Shown: positions 20,412-30,127 of the stretch, one piece after another
How positions within the stretch are numbered: position 1 is the first letter of the stretch
Layout of the letters: the number at the start of each line of letters is the position of its first letter
Source of the DNA: an uncultured Armatimonadota bacterium
GTDB taxonomy: Bacteria > Armatimonadota > Fimbriimonadia > Fimbriimonadales > Fimbriimonadaceae
Direction: 5' to 3'
Assembly (NCBI GenBank): GCA_903899015.1
Contig: CAIUHP010000113.1
Coordinates: 1 to 64,000, forward strand
Length of the DNA: 64,000 bases
The notes under the pieces: generated by a model
Told to the model about the DNA's origin: nothing
Databases searched by the model: none
What the model saw: the letters and a program-made list of their open reading frames with translations, nothing else
Program-made: the position numbers and the translations under genes

Positions 20412-21131
20412 ATGGCATCCGCAGAATTACAGCGCCTTTGGAAGCTGAGCAAGATCGATTCTGGACTTGTTGAGATTCGGCACAAAGCGGCCAATTTAGA
20501 TGTCGGTAAAAAGATTCTCGCCGAGATTGAAGAACTTAAGAAGCGAGATGCCGCTGATGGCGGAGGCTACCGAAAGTTGGCAGCTGAGCTCGCTGACCTC
20601 GAACTGGCACAAAAGAGCCTCGAAGAAAAGATCAAAAAGGTCGAAAAAGAGCTTTATGGCGGCAAGATTGTAAACCCTCGAGAAGTTGAAAACTTCGAAA
20701 AAGAAATTGCCATCTTCAAGAGACAGCGAGATGCAAACGACGAGAAGATCCTTGCCTTATGGGAAGTCATTCCACCCGCGAAGGAACTCTCTGAAAAGAT
20801 CGACAAGCTAATCGCTATCAAGCAAGCTGAGTTAGCCGAGAAAAAGAAGGCGGCAATCGCTCTTAAAGGACAGTTAGAAACAGAATTCGCCCGCCTAACC
20901 AAACTTCGACCAGACGCGACACGTGGCATTCCCCCGATCTTAATGGCAAAGTACGACGGTATTCGCCAGCGAAATGGTGGCATCGGCATGGCTGAGGTTA
21001 CAAAAAAACAAACTTGCAGCCATTGTGGAACCGTCATGCCAGAAAGGACTGTTCAAGGTCTTAAAGACGACAAGGTGATCTCATGCGAATCCTGCCACTC
21101 AATGCTCTATTACACGGAAGGCGTAGTCTAA
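20412..21131 (+). CDS. Coiled-coil protein with C4-type zinc ribbon (COG1579-like)
   Basis: Long charged coiled coil, then 'CSHCGTVMPERTVQGLKDDKVISCESCHSMLYY'. Confidence 0.88.
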   Translation: MASAELQRLWKLSKIDSGLVEIRHKAANLDVGKKILAEIEELKKRDAADGGGYRKLAAELADLELAQKSLEEKIKKVEKELYGGKIVNPREVENFEKEIAIFKRQRDANDEKILALWEVIPPAKELSEKIDKLIAIKQAELAEKKKAAIALKGQLETEFARLTKLRPDATRGIPPILMAKYDGIRQRNGGIGMAEVTKKQTCSHCGTVMPERTVQGLKDDKVISCESCHSMLYYTEGVV

Positions 21132-21895
21132 AAGCGCTTAGCCTCATCGCAATTGGACTAACTTGCGGCAGTTGCGCCCGGTTCCCAGCATCGGGAGCCG
21201 CCGGTTTTTCTGCCATCACCTTTACCTGTAAGGTCGCTGGAAAGATTAACACGTCCGTTGACAGCGATCCGTCCACTTACTACGTTTACGATGTCGCGCT
21301 TTCCGCATCGCCTGATCCCAATCCGTTGCCTAACCTGGCTCCGGTTCCTGTCATCAACTCAAGTAATCCAAACGGTCGTGTAGCTGGGTCGCCAACTCAC
21401 TTCATCGAATACAATTCCCTGGCACCGACGACTTCGGCCCCCTTCACACTTTATCGGTTTGCAAAGTCTTCAGAGATTTCGAATCCGAATGATCCAACGA
21501 ACCCGATAAACCTTGCGGTCTTTTCCCAATCAACGCGTGGGCAGATCATTAACTTTACGACTCCGTCAACGGGTGGAGATCCGGCAACGCTTTCATTCAC
21601 CGTTTACACAAACATGCTAGCCGACACCGATGCGGACGCGAAAGCGCTTCGATCTTTACAAGTGAATATCCTTTCGATGACTCGTTTGGCCAATCAAGGC
21701 TCAGGCACTCGGGTGATCGACGCTTTAGGAGACAGTCGGTCGGTTTCGGGTCTAAACAACTTCCTCCAAATCAATCTGCTCAGAGCCGGCACCTACAACA
21801 ACTCGGCAAGTTTTGAGCCGACGGGCGACACTTTTGGAGGCACCGATCCGGATATCGATATTGTCGACTATTCGATCACAGTCACCCCTCCTTAG
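21083..21895 (+). CDS. Hypothetical lipoprotein
   Basis: Signal/lipobox-like 'ALSLIAIGLTCGSCARFP'; overlaps the preceding gene by 49 nt; no recognised domain. Confidence 0.6.
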   Translation: MRILPLNALLHGRRSLKALSLIAIGLTCGSCARFPASGAAGFSAITFTCKVAGKINTSVDSDPSTYYVYDVALSASPDPNPLPNLAPVPVINSSNPNGRVAGSPTHFIEYNSLAPTTSAPFTLYRFAKSSEISNPNDPTNPINLAVFSQSTRGQIINFTTPSTGGDPATLSFTVYTNMLADTDADAKALRSLQVNILSMTRLANQGSGTRVIDALGDSRSVSGLNNFLQINLLRAGTYNNSASFEPTGDTFGGTDPDIDIVDYSITVTPP

Positions 21896-21941
21896 TCGCT
21901 AAATCACCACGAGCAAGTAAATGCCGGGTTTACTAGCGGCA

Positions 21942-22853
21942 ATGCCTCGCGTTTCGATTCTGCTTACGTGTTACAACCATATCAAGTACCTCCCACCATG
22001 CTTGGAAGGGGTGCGGAATCAAACGTTTACGGACTTCGAGATCCTTGCAATCGACGATGGTTCGACCGACGGTACTCGCGAGTGGCTCAGCCAGCAGCCA
22101 GATATTCGGTGCATCTTCAATGAAACGAACCTCGGAACCTACGAAACGCTGAATGTCGGTCTGGCTGAAGCAAAAGGCGAACTCATTGCCGTGCTTAACG
22201 ACGACGACCTGTGGGAGCCGACCAAACTCCAACGTCAGATTGAGCTACTAGATTCCCATCCAAAGGTTGGACTCGTTCACACCGGAGGCACTTTCATTGA
22301 TGGCCAAGGCAACCGAATTGAAGGAAATCCACTTGGATTTGCCTTTCCTCGATTCGAGACGGGCGACATTCTGCTCGGATTGGTCTACGAGAACAAAATC
22401 ATTGCGAGCGCGGCCCTTGCAAGGCGAGCGTGCTTCGATCAAGTCGGAAAGTTTAACTCCGCCTATTTCGGCTCGGGCGATTGGGAAATGTGGTTCCGAA
22501 TTGCCGAGAAGTTCGACGTTGGATATGTGGATGAACCGCTGACCAATTACCGAGTTCATGGTGCCAATGCTAGCCACAAGCTCGAGAAGATTTGGAGAGA
22601 TGACGAGGCGTTGAGAGATTGGATTGCACCCCGTATCAAGGATCTGGGTTCACGTTTTCCAAGCTCAGACGCTCAAAAAGCCCAGGCTTTTAACTTCGCC
22701 GCCCTTGGCACCGTAAGAACATTGAACGGCAACTCGCAACAAGGTAGGCAAGCCTATGCTCAGTCCATCCGGCTGGACCGTGTTCGGTGGAAATCTTATC
22801 TTCGCTATGCGGCTACGTTTCTGCCTAGCAAAGTCTTCCGAAAACTTCTCTAA
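21942..22853 (+). CDS. Family 2 glycosyltransferase
   Basis: 'MPRVSILLTCYNHIKYLPPCLEGVRNQTFTDFEILAIDDGSTDGTREWL', 'AVLNDDDLWEPTKLQRQIELL'. ORF opens at 21921. Confidence 0.92.
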   Translation: MPRVSILLTCYNHIKYLPPCLEGVRNQTFTDFEILAIDDGSTDGTREWLSQQPDIRCIFNETNLGTYETLNVGLAEAKGELIAVLNDDDLWEPTKLQRQIELLDSHPKVGLVHTGGTFIDGQGNRIEGNPLGFAFPRFETGDILLGLVYENKIIASAALARRACFDQVGKFNSAYFGSGDWEMWFRIAEKFDVGYVDEPLTNYRVHGANASHKLEKIWRDDEALRDWIAPRIKDLGSRFPSSDAQKAQAFNFAALGTVRTLNGNSQQGRQAYAQSIRLDRVRWKSYLRYAATFLPSKVFRKLL

Positions 22854-22858
22854 CCCAC

Positions 22859-24019
22859 ATGGCTCGCACGATCCCAAGTCAACGTATCTATCTTGATAAC
22901 GCGGCCACCACTCCGTTGTGCGCCGAATCTCGGCAAGCAATGCTTCCCTGGTTGGAACAAGGTTACGGTAACCCGTCGAGCCTCCATCAAGAAGGCAGAA
23001 AGGCGAAGGACGCGATTGATTCCGCGCGAGAGGTTCTAAGTAATGATCTTGGATGTCTGTTTGCAGAAGTTCTATTCACATCAGGTGGAACCGAGTCGGC
23101 GAACCTTGCAATTGTCGGTACCGCCCTCAATCACGTTGGTTCCTCAAGAAATCGGATCTTGCTTGGAGCAAGTGAGCATCACTGTGTCATCAACACTGAG
23201 TCCACCCTGCGTGCGTTAGGATTCCAAGTCGAATTCCTACCGGTGGACGGTCAGGCAAGAGTTGATATTCAAGCTTTGTCCGATAAGTTGAGCGAAGACG
23301 TTTTGCTCGTTAGTACGATGCATGCTAACAACGAATTGGGAACGATCCAGCCAATTCGCGAAATCGCTGACATCGTTCATGGACAGGGATCAATGCTCCA
23401 CACCGACGCAGTTCAATCGTTCCACGCCCCAGGACAAAACTGGAAAGTCTCAGACCTAGACGCCGATTTAGTTACCATGTCGGCGCACAAGATATATGGT
23501 CCCAAAGGTGCAGGAGCCATTTACATCCGAGCTGGCGTCAAACTCAAACCCTTGGTTGTAGGTGGGGGCCAAGAGCGAGAAATGCGCGGAGGCACCGAAA
23601 ACGTAGCTGCAATCGCCGGTTTCGCTGCCGCGGTTGCTCTTGCTAGACCAAATTCCGACCCCATACAATCTGCGAGAGAAGCACTGATTAGCGAACTAGC
23701 GAATCTAGGTGCAATCGCCACCGTTATCGATCGATCGAATGTCTTGTCAGGACATGCGCACGTACGATTTCCCGATATAGATGCGGAAACGATGCTGATC
23801 GTTTTGGATCGATTAGGACTGAGTGCAAGTAGCGGAGCCGCTTGCTCAAGCGGCAGTATCGAGCCGAGCCATGTACTTGAGGCATGCGGATATTCAGCAG
23901 AAGAATCTAAATATGGACTGAGATTCAGTTTTGGAAGGGACGCTACGGCTGCACTGGCTCATGATGCCATTCAGATTGTTCAGTCTGCCGTCGACCAGAT
24001 CCGATCCCGAAAAGATTAG
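22859..24019 (+). CDS. Cysteine desulfurase (IscS/NifS family)
   Basis: 'IYLDNAATTPLCAESRQAML', 'LFTSGGTESANLAIVG', 'MSAHKIYGPKGAGAIYI', 'SASSGAACSSGSIEPSHVLEACG'. Confidence 0.94.
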   Translation: MARTIPSQRIYLDNAATTPLCAESRQAMLPWLEQGYGNPSSLHQEGRKAKDAIDSAREVLSNDLGCLFAEVLFTSGGTESANLAIVGTALNHVGSSRNRILLGASEHHCVINTESTLRALGFQVEFLPVDGQARVDIQALSDKLSEDVLLVSTMHANNELGTIQPIREIADIVHGQGSMLHTDAVQSFHAPGQNWKVSDLDADLVTMSAHKIYGPKGAGAIYIRAGVKLKPLVVGGGQEREMRGGTENVAAIAGFAAAVALARPNSDPIQSAREALISELANLGAIATVIDRSNVLSGHAHVRFPDIDAETMLIVLDRLGLSASSGAACSSGSIEPSHVLEACGYSAEESKYGLRFSFGRDATAALAHDAIQIVQSAVDQIRSRKD

Positions 24020-24073
24020 GCCCGCAAAGACCGTAGGAACCTTATTCGAAACCTTTCCGGTTAATATAGGTCT

Positions 24074-24616
24074 ATGCAACCTCGATCCAAACTTACTTCT
24101 TTGGCCCTAATGGCTACCATGGTCGGTACTTGTGCTCTCGCATCAGCCGCGAACCCTTCCGCAAAGAGCGTTATAGCGGCGGCCTCGGCTAAGGCTAAAG
24201 CAGAGAAGAAAAATGTTATGGTGATCTTCCATGCATCATGGTGTGGATGGTGCCACCGAATGGATGCATTCTTGGAGTCACCGGAATTTAAAGCAGCATT
24301 TGATAAGAGCTACGTCATCACTCACGTCGACGTGTTGGAGCAACCCGCAAAGAAGGACCTCGAGAATGCAGGTGGCGTGGACCTCATGACCCAGCTTGGC
24401 GGCAAAGATGCTGGTCTTCCGTTCTTTGCGATTCTAAATCCCAGTGGAATAAAGATTTCTGACTCACTCCTTTCCGATGGCAAAAACATGGGTTTCCCTT
24501 CAGAGCCTCAAGAAATTGCCGGATTCAAAACTTTGCTTGAAAAGTCCGCACCCAAAATGAGCCGATCCGACATTTCAAAGATCACGGCTTTCTTGTCAGT
24601 CAAGAAAACTCACTGA
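24074..24616 (+). CDS. Exported thioredoxin-fold protein
   Basis: Signal peptide, then 'NVMVIFHASWCGWCHRMDAFLESPEFKAAF' (CxxC). Confidence 0.85.
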   Translation: MQPRSKLTSLALMATMVGTCALASAANPSAKSVIAAASAKAKAEKKNVMVIFHASWCGWCHRMDAFLESPEFKAAFDKSYVITHVDVLEQPAKKDLENAGGVDLMTQLGGKDAGLPFFAILNPSGIKISDSLLSDGKNMGFPSEPQEIAGFKTLLEKSAPKMSRSDISKITAFLSVKKTH

Positions 24617-25893
24617 TTCATGATCTTTATTTCGGGCAGAGGCAATGCCTTGGCTCTGCCCGACTCAACTGAAAACGCAATTCCTCTTGGCATCTCTCCC
24701 AAGGAACTGTATCGATACTGAACTTTGCTTTCAGACAAGATCCGACCTCGTCGATCAACAGTTACCGATTCAAGACTATCCAAAAGGTGGTTATCTTCTC
24801 GTACGAACAGGGCCGTACTCGGATTCACTTTTGATATTTGGATGATCGAAGCCATGCCGTTTCCGGTATCCACGGCTCCTTTCAGCGCCACGGTTGCCTG
24901 AGTTGGGAATAGGTCGCCAAATGGAACGCGATTCGCCACGATCTTTCGAATAATCGGGTCAACTTCGCATCCCACTGCAACCACGTATTCGGCGATTAAC
25001 GGTCGCGGCGCTTTGCCTTGATAAAACTGTTTTGTCCGCTTGTTGAAAACGGAGAGGATGGTCCCATCATACGACCAAACAAAGGTCGCACGGTCTTCCT
25101 TGAGACGTCGTCCGCCCATATAAAGGTGGCTTGTTCCTTCTTTAGAAGCAACTTCGACTACGCCGAACTTTAGGCCCGCGTAGGCTTTAGTCATCTTGTC
25201 GACCACCGATTTAGCAGCGGCATTTGCAAATTTAGGAGGTGCGGCCTTGACCGTGAACGTGTAGACCTGATTCGCGTCTTTCGGAATATGAAGCCCAAGC
25301 GAAACGGCTGATTGGTAATGAAGCATCCAATGGAGTTTCGACTTTGGAATTCGAATCATGACCTCAGACAGAAGGGGCTGGGCTCCCTCGAAGCGGAACA
25401 TCGTTTCCGAATCCTTGGACCTTCTTAAGAGCGTTGTAGTGCTACCGTTCTTACTGATACTCCAATCTCGAAACAATCGAAACTGGGCAAAGAAATTCTT
25501 CATCGTCGCCGGATCAAGCGCCAACGTCAATGCATCGGGAAGGGGCCCTAAGACGCTGACGAGGCGAGTCGTGACCGAACCGTTTTCTTTATTTGATCGA
25601 GTCAAATACTCGTTCGCAACTGCGTCGTAGGCGGTCAGCTTATCTTGAGTGAGCAATATCGAACGGTCACTACGATCAACCGCTTGGGTCGCCGGCTCTC
25701 TCAAACGCAGGAGCGAGGTGGACTTCATCGTCGAGAAGTTGAAAGTCACCTGTTCATGCTTGCCAGGCACGGTCGTGTCTGTTTGAACTTGAACCGAGTA
25801 AGTGGTCAGGCGGATTCGGGCCGCAATAGCCGAATCAAAGATTTCCTGAGCATTCGAACGAGCCAGTAACAGGACGACAGTTGCCGCGATCAT
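24610..25893 (-). CDS. Hypothetical exported protein, LolA/DUF2092-like repeats
   Basis: 427-aa ORF; two similar modules typical of lipoprotein-carrier-like folds ('IAARIRLTTYSVQVQTDTTVPGKHEQVTFNF...', 'VDKMTKAYAGLKFGVVEVASKEG...'). Confidence 0.55.
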   Translation of the reverse strand: MIAATVVLLLARSNAQEIFDSAIAARIRLTTYSVQVQTDTTVPGKHEQVTFNFSTMKSTSLLRLREPATQAVDRSDRSILLTQDKLTAYDAVANEYLTRSNKENGSVTTRLVSVLGPLPDALTLALDPATMKNFFAQFRLFRDWSISKNGSTTTLLRRSKDSETMFRFEGAQPLLSEVMIRIPKSKLHWMLHYQSAVSLGLHIPKDANQVYTFTVKAAPPKFANAAAKSVVDKMTKAYAGLKFGVVEVASKEGTSHLYMGGRRLKEDRATFVWSYDGTILSVFNKRTKQFYQGKAPRPLIAEYVVAVGCEVDPIIRKIVANRVPFGDLFPTQATVALKGAVDTGNGMASIIQISKVNPSTALFVREDNHLLDSLESVTVDRRGRILSESKVQYRYSSLGEMPRGIAFSVESGRAKALPLPEIKIMNQ

Positions 25894-25912
25894 CCGCGCG
25901 ACTTTACCATTC

Positions 25913-26752
25913 TCAAGGCTTCCCTAGCCCGGCAGGAGTCCGATTTCTACCAAGAAGCCCCGCCAAAGCGATAATCGTTACCAAATAAGGCAATGCTGCC
26001 CATAGCTGGGAAGGAAGTTGAGCTCCAAAAAGTGGCGTACCCTGAAGCTGAAGGCGAAGCGCGCTAAAGAACCCAAAGACGACGCAAGCCATAAACGTTG
26101 GCAAGGGTCTCCATCCACCCAAGATCAGAGCCGCTAACGCGATATAGCCTCGACCAGACGTCATGTTGTCGGTAAAGACTCCGGTGTAGGCAACAAGTTC
26201 GACTCCTGCGATACCCGTCAAAATTCCGGTTGCAAGTAACCCAAACAGCCGAACCCTGATCGGCTGGATACCCATTAGTCGAGCCTTGTCTGGGTCGCTT
26301 CCGACTGCCATCAGCCGCAGTCCACCTCGAGTCTGACGCGAGTAAAACCACAGCAAAAATGGAACGACGATTCCTGCGACACAGAACACGGAGATAGGCA
26401 GGTGAGGCAAACCGCTTCCGTGCGCCGGATCGCTCAGCTTGAGATAAAGGAAATTTGTTCCGCCGGCAGCAACCGCATTGATCGCCATTCCTGAAATAAC
26501 GTGGTCTATGTGATATACCTGGGTGGCTAACCAATGGACGAAGCTCAGCACAGTTGCGGCTACGACTCCAGCAATCATCTGCCCGACTGGACCGTAATGG
26601 GCCGCCGCAAGAGCTCCGACACAAGCCGCCATCAACATCATGCCTTCAAGACCAATGTTGATCACGCCGCCACGTTCACTGGTATATCCCCCCATTGCCG
26701 CAAGAATGAGTGGCGTAGAAAACAGGATCGTGAGAACAAGCAAGTTAAGCAT
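25913..26752 (-). CDS. ABC transporter permease (nucleoside/simple sugar type, YufQ-like)
   Basis: 'LLVLTILFSTPLILAAMGGYTSERGGVINIGLEGMMLMAA', 'GSDPDKARLMGI', 'SGRGYIALAALILGGWRP'. Confidence 0.9.
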   Translation of the reverse strand: MLNLLVLTILFSTPLILAAMGGYTSERGGVINIGLEGMMLMAACVGALAAAHYGPVGQMIAGVVAATVLSFVHWLATQVYHIDHVISGMAINAVAAGGTNFLYLKLSDPAHGSGLPHLPISVFCVAGIVVPFLLWFYSRQTRGGLRLMAVGSDPDKARLMGIQPIRVRLFGLLATGILTGIAGVELVAYTGVFTDNMTSGRGYIALAALILGGWRPLPTFMACVVFGFFSALRLQLQGTPLFGAQLPSQLWAALPYLVTIIALAGLLGRNRTPAGLGKP

Positions 26753-27740
26753 CCTTAGACACCTTGCGATATCGAATCGCGGCTGCAATCAGAATCAACA
26801 TTCCAAGGACAACGGTCGTGATTCCCTTCGGAATCCCGTCAATCTGCAAGGCAGTTCCCCCTTTGCTCAGGACACCAAAAAGAAAGCTTGAAGGCAAAAC
26901 CGCATAGGCGCTATTCCCTGCGAGAAGCGCGACACCTAACGCATCAAACCCGTAACCAGGAGAGAAGCCATCATAGAACCGTCCTTCATAAGCAAGGACT
27001 TGAATTGCGCCTGCGAGCCCGCCCAGGGCCCCCGAGATCGACATCGCTACGACGGTAACTTTTTGAGGCGAGATACCCGCAAACCTTGCGGCGATTCGAT
27101 TGGCACCAACCGCTTGCAATTCATATCCAGCGACCGTTTTCTTCAGCCAAATGGCCATGCCCACTGCAAGCAAGATTCCGATGACCAATGCAAAGTTGAT
27201 TTGAACGGGAGGGTTGCTATAAATCCACGGTAAACGACTTGAAGCATCGACATAAGGCGTCGCGGTATCGGCTTGCTTTGGGTCCTTGATCGGCCCTGAA
27301 ACCAGCGCTGCGGCGAAGAGCGCCGCGACGTTGTTGAGCATGATGGTGGTAATCACTTCGTGCCCGTTTCGATAAGCTTTAATCAATCCCGCAGGAAGGG
27401 CCCATAACGCTCCTGCCAACATCCCCACAAGCACGCCCAGTACCATGCCTAGAATTCCATGAAATCGTGTGGCAACGATCGCACAACAACACGCGCCCGC
27501 CAGAAGTTGACCTTCGACTCCAATATTGAAGAGTCCCGCTCTTAAAGCAATGAAGACTGCTAAACCGCATATCAAGAGCGGGGTCGTCTCTTTGAGAGTG
27601 CCGGCAATCGCCGAAGGCGTGCCCAAGCTTCCATGGATCAATGTCTGAAGACTTTCAATTGGGCTTGCATGAGCCACTAAAACCGCGCCTGCCAAGATCG
27701 CGCAAGCTCCTACGATTAGGGCGATTAATCTCCAGATCAT
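26745..27740 (-). CDS. ABC transporter permease (nucleoside/simple sugar type, YufP-like)
   Basis: 'LKETTPLLICGLAVFIALRAGLFNIGVEGQLLAGA', 'TIMLNNVAALFAAALV', 'GYGFDALGVALLAGNS'. Start overlaps the ATPase stop; ORF opens at 27842. Confidence 0.9.
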   Translation of the reverse strand: MIWRLIALIVGACAILAGAVLVAHASPIESLQTLIHGSLGTPSAIAGTLKETTPLLICGLAVFIALRAGLFNIGVEGQLLAGACCCAIVATRFHGILGMVLGVLVGMLAGALWALPAGLIKAYRNGHEVITTIMLNNVAALFAAALVSGPIKDPKQADTATPYVDASSRLPWIYSNPPVQINFALVIGILLAVGMAIWLKKTVAGYELQAVGANRIAARFAGISPQKVTVVAMSISGALGGLAGAIQVLAYEGRFYDGFSPGYGFDALGVALLAGNSAYAVLPSSFLFGVLSKGGTALQIDGIPKGITTVVLGMLILIAAAIRYRKVSKDA

Positions 27741-29236
27741 TGCGCGCCCACCATGAGTCGGCCGATTGCATCCCGGTCCAGTGAGTCTTGCGCTCTTGGT
27801 TCCAGCAGTTTTCCATTGTTCATCGCAACCACCCGATCGCATTGCTCAAGGAGTTCGTCAAGGTCGAAACTGACAACCAAAGCCGCCGAACCATTTCTAC
27901 AAGCTTCACGAATGCCATCGTAGACCTGTTGAGTGCCCTTAATGTCCAACCCTCTCGCTGGCTGGAAGGCAAGGATTAATTTGGCGTTTAAGCAAAGCGC
28001 GCGTGCGGCAACAAACCTCTGTTGGTTGCCTCCCGAAAGGCTCGACATCGGCAACTTCAACCCACCTCGTTTCGTTTTGAAGCGGTCTGCGATTTGCTCT
28101 GCCATCTCGAATCTCGCCTTGCCATCTACTCTTCCCTTGTTCGCGAAGGGAGCTAATCGCTGTAGTCCCAACGCGGCATTTTCGTCAAGGCTCCAATCTT
28201 CGACAACACCTTGTGCATGGCGGTCTTCAGGAATCAAGCGAAGACCGTTTCGAATCCTCTCGGCGGCATCCCAGGAAAGGCAATCTGAGCCGAGCATTTG
28301 CATCGACCCATGCTGTGTCTGAACGAGTCCCGCAATCGCTTCAAAAAGTTCCCGTTGCCCGCTTCCATCTACTCCGGCAATCCCAAGAACTTCTCCCGAC
28401 CGCAAAGTTAGGTTCACTTCTTTAAGTGCCTGTTCACCGTGATCGCCTTTAACGACTAGGCCAGTAATTTGTAATAAAGTCGTTCCCGGCTCAAATGGCT
28501 GAGAGCGATCAGGCTCAACAATGGCTTCTCCCACGATGAGGGTGGCGAGTTCATTTCCGTTCGTATCGACAACCAACTTCTCGTCAATTCTTCGCCCACC
28601 GCGTAAGACGGTTACTCGACTGCAATGATCGAGGACTTCAGGTAGTCGGTGCGTGACGAGAATTATCGTAGCGCCTTCGTTGGCCAAGCGGTGCAAGCTT
28701 TCAAAGAGTGCGGCCGCATCAGCAGGGGAAAGCATGGCGGTGGGCTCGTCCAAAATCATGATCCGAGCATTGCGCCACAGAAGTTTGAGGATCTCCAATT
28801 TTTGAGCACCCGCAGGGCTCAAGGTAGATGCTTCTGCATGCCAGTCAAACGTAAAGCCCATTCTAGCTGCAAGTGACTGAGCTCGCTCTTCGGCGACTTT
28901 ATTCTTTAGCACCAGACCGCCTTCCGCTCCGAGGATCAAGTTCTGAAGGCAAGTGAGTTCGGGAATGATTCCGTAGTGCTGACTCACCATGCCAACTCCC
29001 GCCTCGATCGCCTCTCTTGAAGTGCCGAACCGGACCGTGTTTCCTTCGACCTCCATGGATCCCTCGTCGGCGGCGATAGCCCCATAAAGCACCCGCATGA
29101 GGGTGGTTTTACCGGCACCGTTCTCGCCAACCAACGCGTGAATGGCGCCTTGTTCCACTTCTAGATCGACTCGATCAAGAGCGGTTACAGTGCCAAATCG
29201 CTTGGTTATGCCAAGCAGTCGAACGGCAAAACTCAC
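27737..29236 (-). CDS. ABC transporter ATP-binding protein, tandem NBDs (nucleoside/simple sugar type, YufO-like)
   Basis: Walker A 'GENGAGKTTLMRVLYG', 'LSPAGAQKLEILKLLWRNARIMILDEPTAML', second NBD 'GIAGVDGSGQRELFEAIAG' and 'SLSGGNQQRFVAARAL'. Confidence 0.93.
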   Translation of the reverse strand: MSFAVRLLGITKRFGTVTALDRVDLEVEQGAIHALVGENGAGKTTLMRVLYGAIAADEGSMEVEGNTVRFGTSREAIEAGVGMVSQHYGIIPELTCLQNLILGAEGGLVLKNKVAEERAQSLAARMGFTFDWHAEASTLSPAGAQKLEILKLLWRNARIMILDEPTAMLSPADAAALFESLHRLANEGATIILVTHRLPEVLDHCSRVTVLRGGRRIDEKLVVDTNGNELATLIVGEAIVEPDRSQPFEPGTTLLQITGLVVKGDHGEQALKEVNLTLRSGEVLGIAGVDGSGQRELFEAIAGLVQTQHGSMQMLGSDCLSWDAAERIRNGLRLIPEDRHAQGVVEDWSLDENAALGLQRLAPFANKGRVDGKARFEMAEQIADRFKTKRGGLKLPMSSLSGGNQQRFVAARALCLNAKLILAFQPARGLDIKGTQQVYDGIREACRNGSAALVVSFDLDELLEQCDRVVAMNNGKLLEPRAQDSLDRDAIGRLMVGAQ

Positions 29237-30105
29237 TCGGCGGCACCCATTTCTAGGATTGTCTCATATAGAATCGCGGTCGTGAGTTCGTTTTGACCGG
29301 ATGATTCAGCTCGCTTGAGTAATTCATCAACCAGCATGGTGCCTGGTATGGCTGCATTGATCGCTTGAGCCGCCTCCGCACAGTAGCCGAAGTCTTTTAG
29401 TTGGTTCTTCACGCTGAATCCAGGCGTCCAATCAGAGGCCAAAATCTTCAGCCCGTAGTTCTCGAAGGCCCAACTACCCGCCGCACCACCGCCTACTAAC
29501 TCGCGAGTTTGAGCAAGATCTAACCCTGCTTTCTTAGCGAACGCAAGTGACTCACAAAGTGCGAGAAGTGCCCCACCAACCGCGATCTGGTTGACCATCT
29601 TCATCATTTGCCCGGCCCCGGCCGGCCCTACTCGCTCAGCGCGTTTGGCATAAGCGTTGAGATATGGCATGGCTTCTGCAACATCGCTCTCGGTTCCCCC
29701 ACAAAAAATCGTCAGCTGTCCTTTTTGCGCGCCCATACTGCCCCCGGTTATCGGAGCATCAACGAACCGAAAACCCTTGGAAGTCAAGAAGGCGTTTAGA
29801 TCAAGTGAGGCATTGGGAGCGATCGTGGAGTGGTCGACAATTAGGGTCCCGGCTTTGGCGTTTTGGATGATTTGATCGACGCATTCCCCGACGTCTTCTG
29901 ACCGGTTAACGCACACGAAAATAATCTCGCATTGCTCACCAAGTTCGGCAAGGTTAGAAGCAACCGTTGCTCCTAATTCGGCAAGTGGTTCAGCTTTAGA
30001 GGGAGTTCGGTTCCAAACAATGACGTTATGCCCAGCCGACACGAGGTGTCCCGCCATCGGTCCCCCCATCACACCTAAACCAACAAAACCAACTGTCTTA
30101 GACAC
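29233..30105 (-). CDS. NAD(P)-dependent oxidoreductase, 3-hydroxyisobutyrate dehydrogenase family
   Basis: 'VGFVGLGVMGGPMAGHLVSAGHNVIVWNRTPSK', 'FVDAPITGGSMGAQKGQLTIFCGG', 'AGAGQMMKMVNQI'; GTG start at 30105. Confidence 0.9.
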   Translation of the reverse strand: MSKTVGFVGLGVMGGPMAGHLVSAGHNVIVWNRTPSKAEPLAELGATVASNLAELGEQCEIIFVCVNRSEDVGECVDQIIQNAKAGTLIVDHSTIAPNASLDLNAFLTSKGFRFVDAPITGGSMGAQKGQLTIFCGGTESDVAEAMPYLNAYAKRAERVGPAGAGQMMKMVNQIAVGGALLALCESLAFAKKAGLDLAQTRELVGGGAAGSWAFENYGLKILASDWTPGFSVKNQLKDFGYCAEAAQAINAAIPGTMLVDELLKRAESSGQNELTTAILYETILEMGAAE

Positions 30106-30127
30106 GAGCGTAATCGTACCAGTCTCT

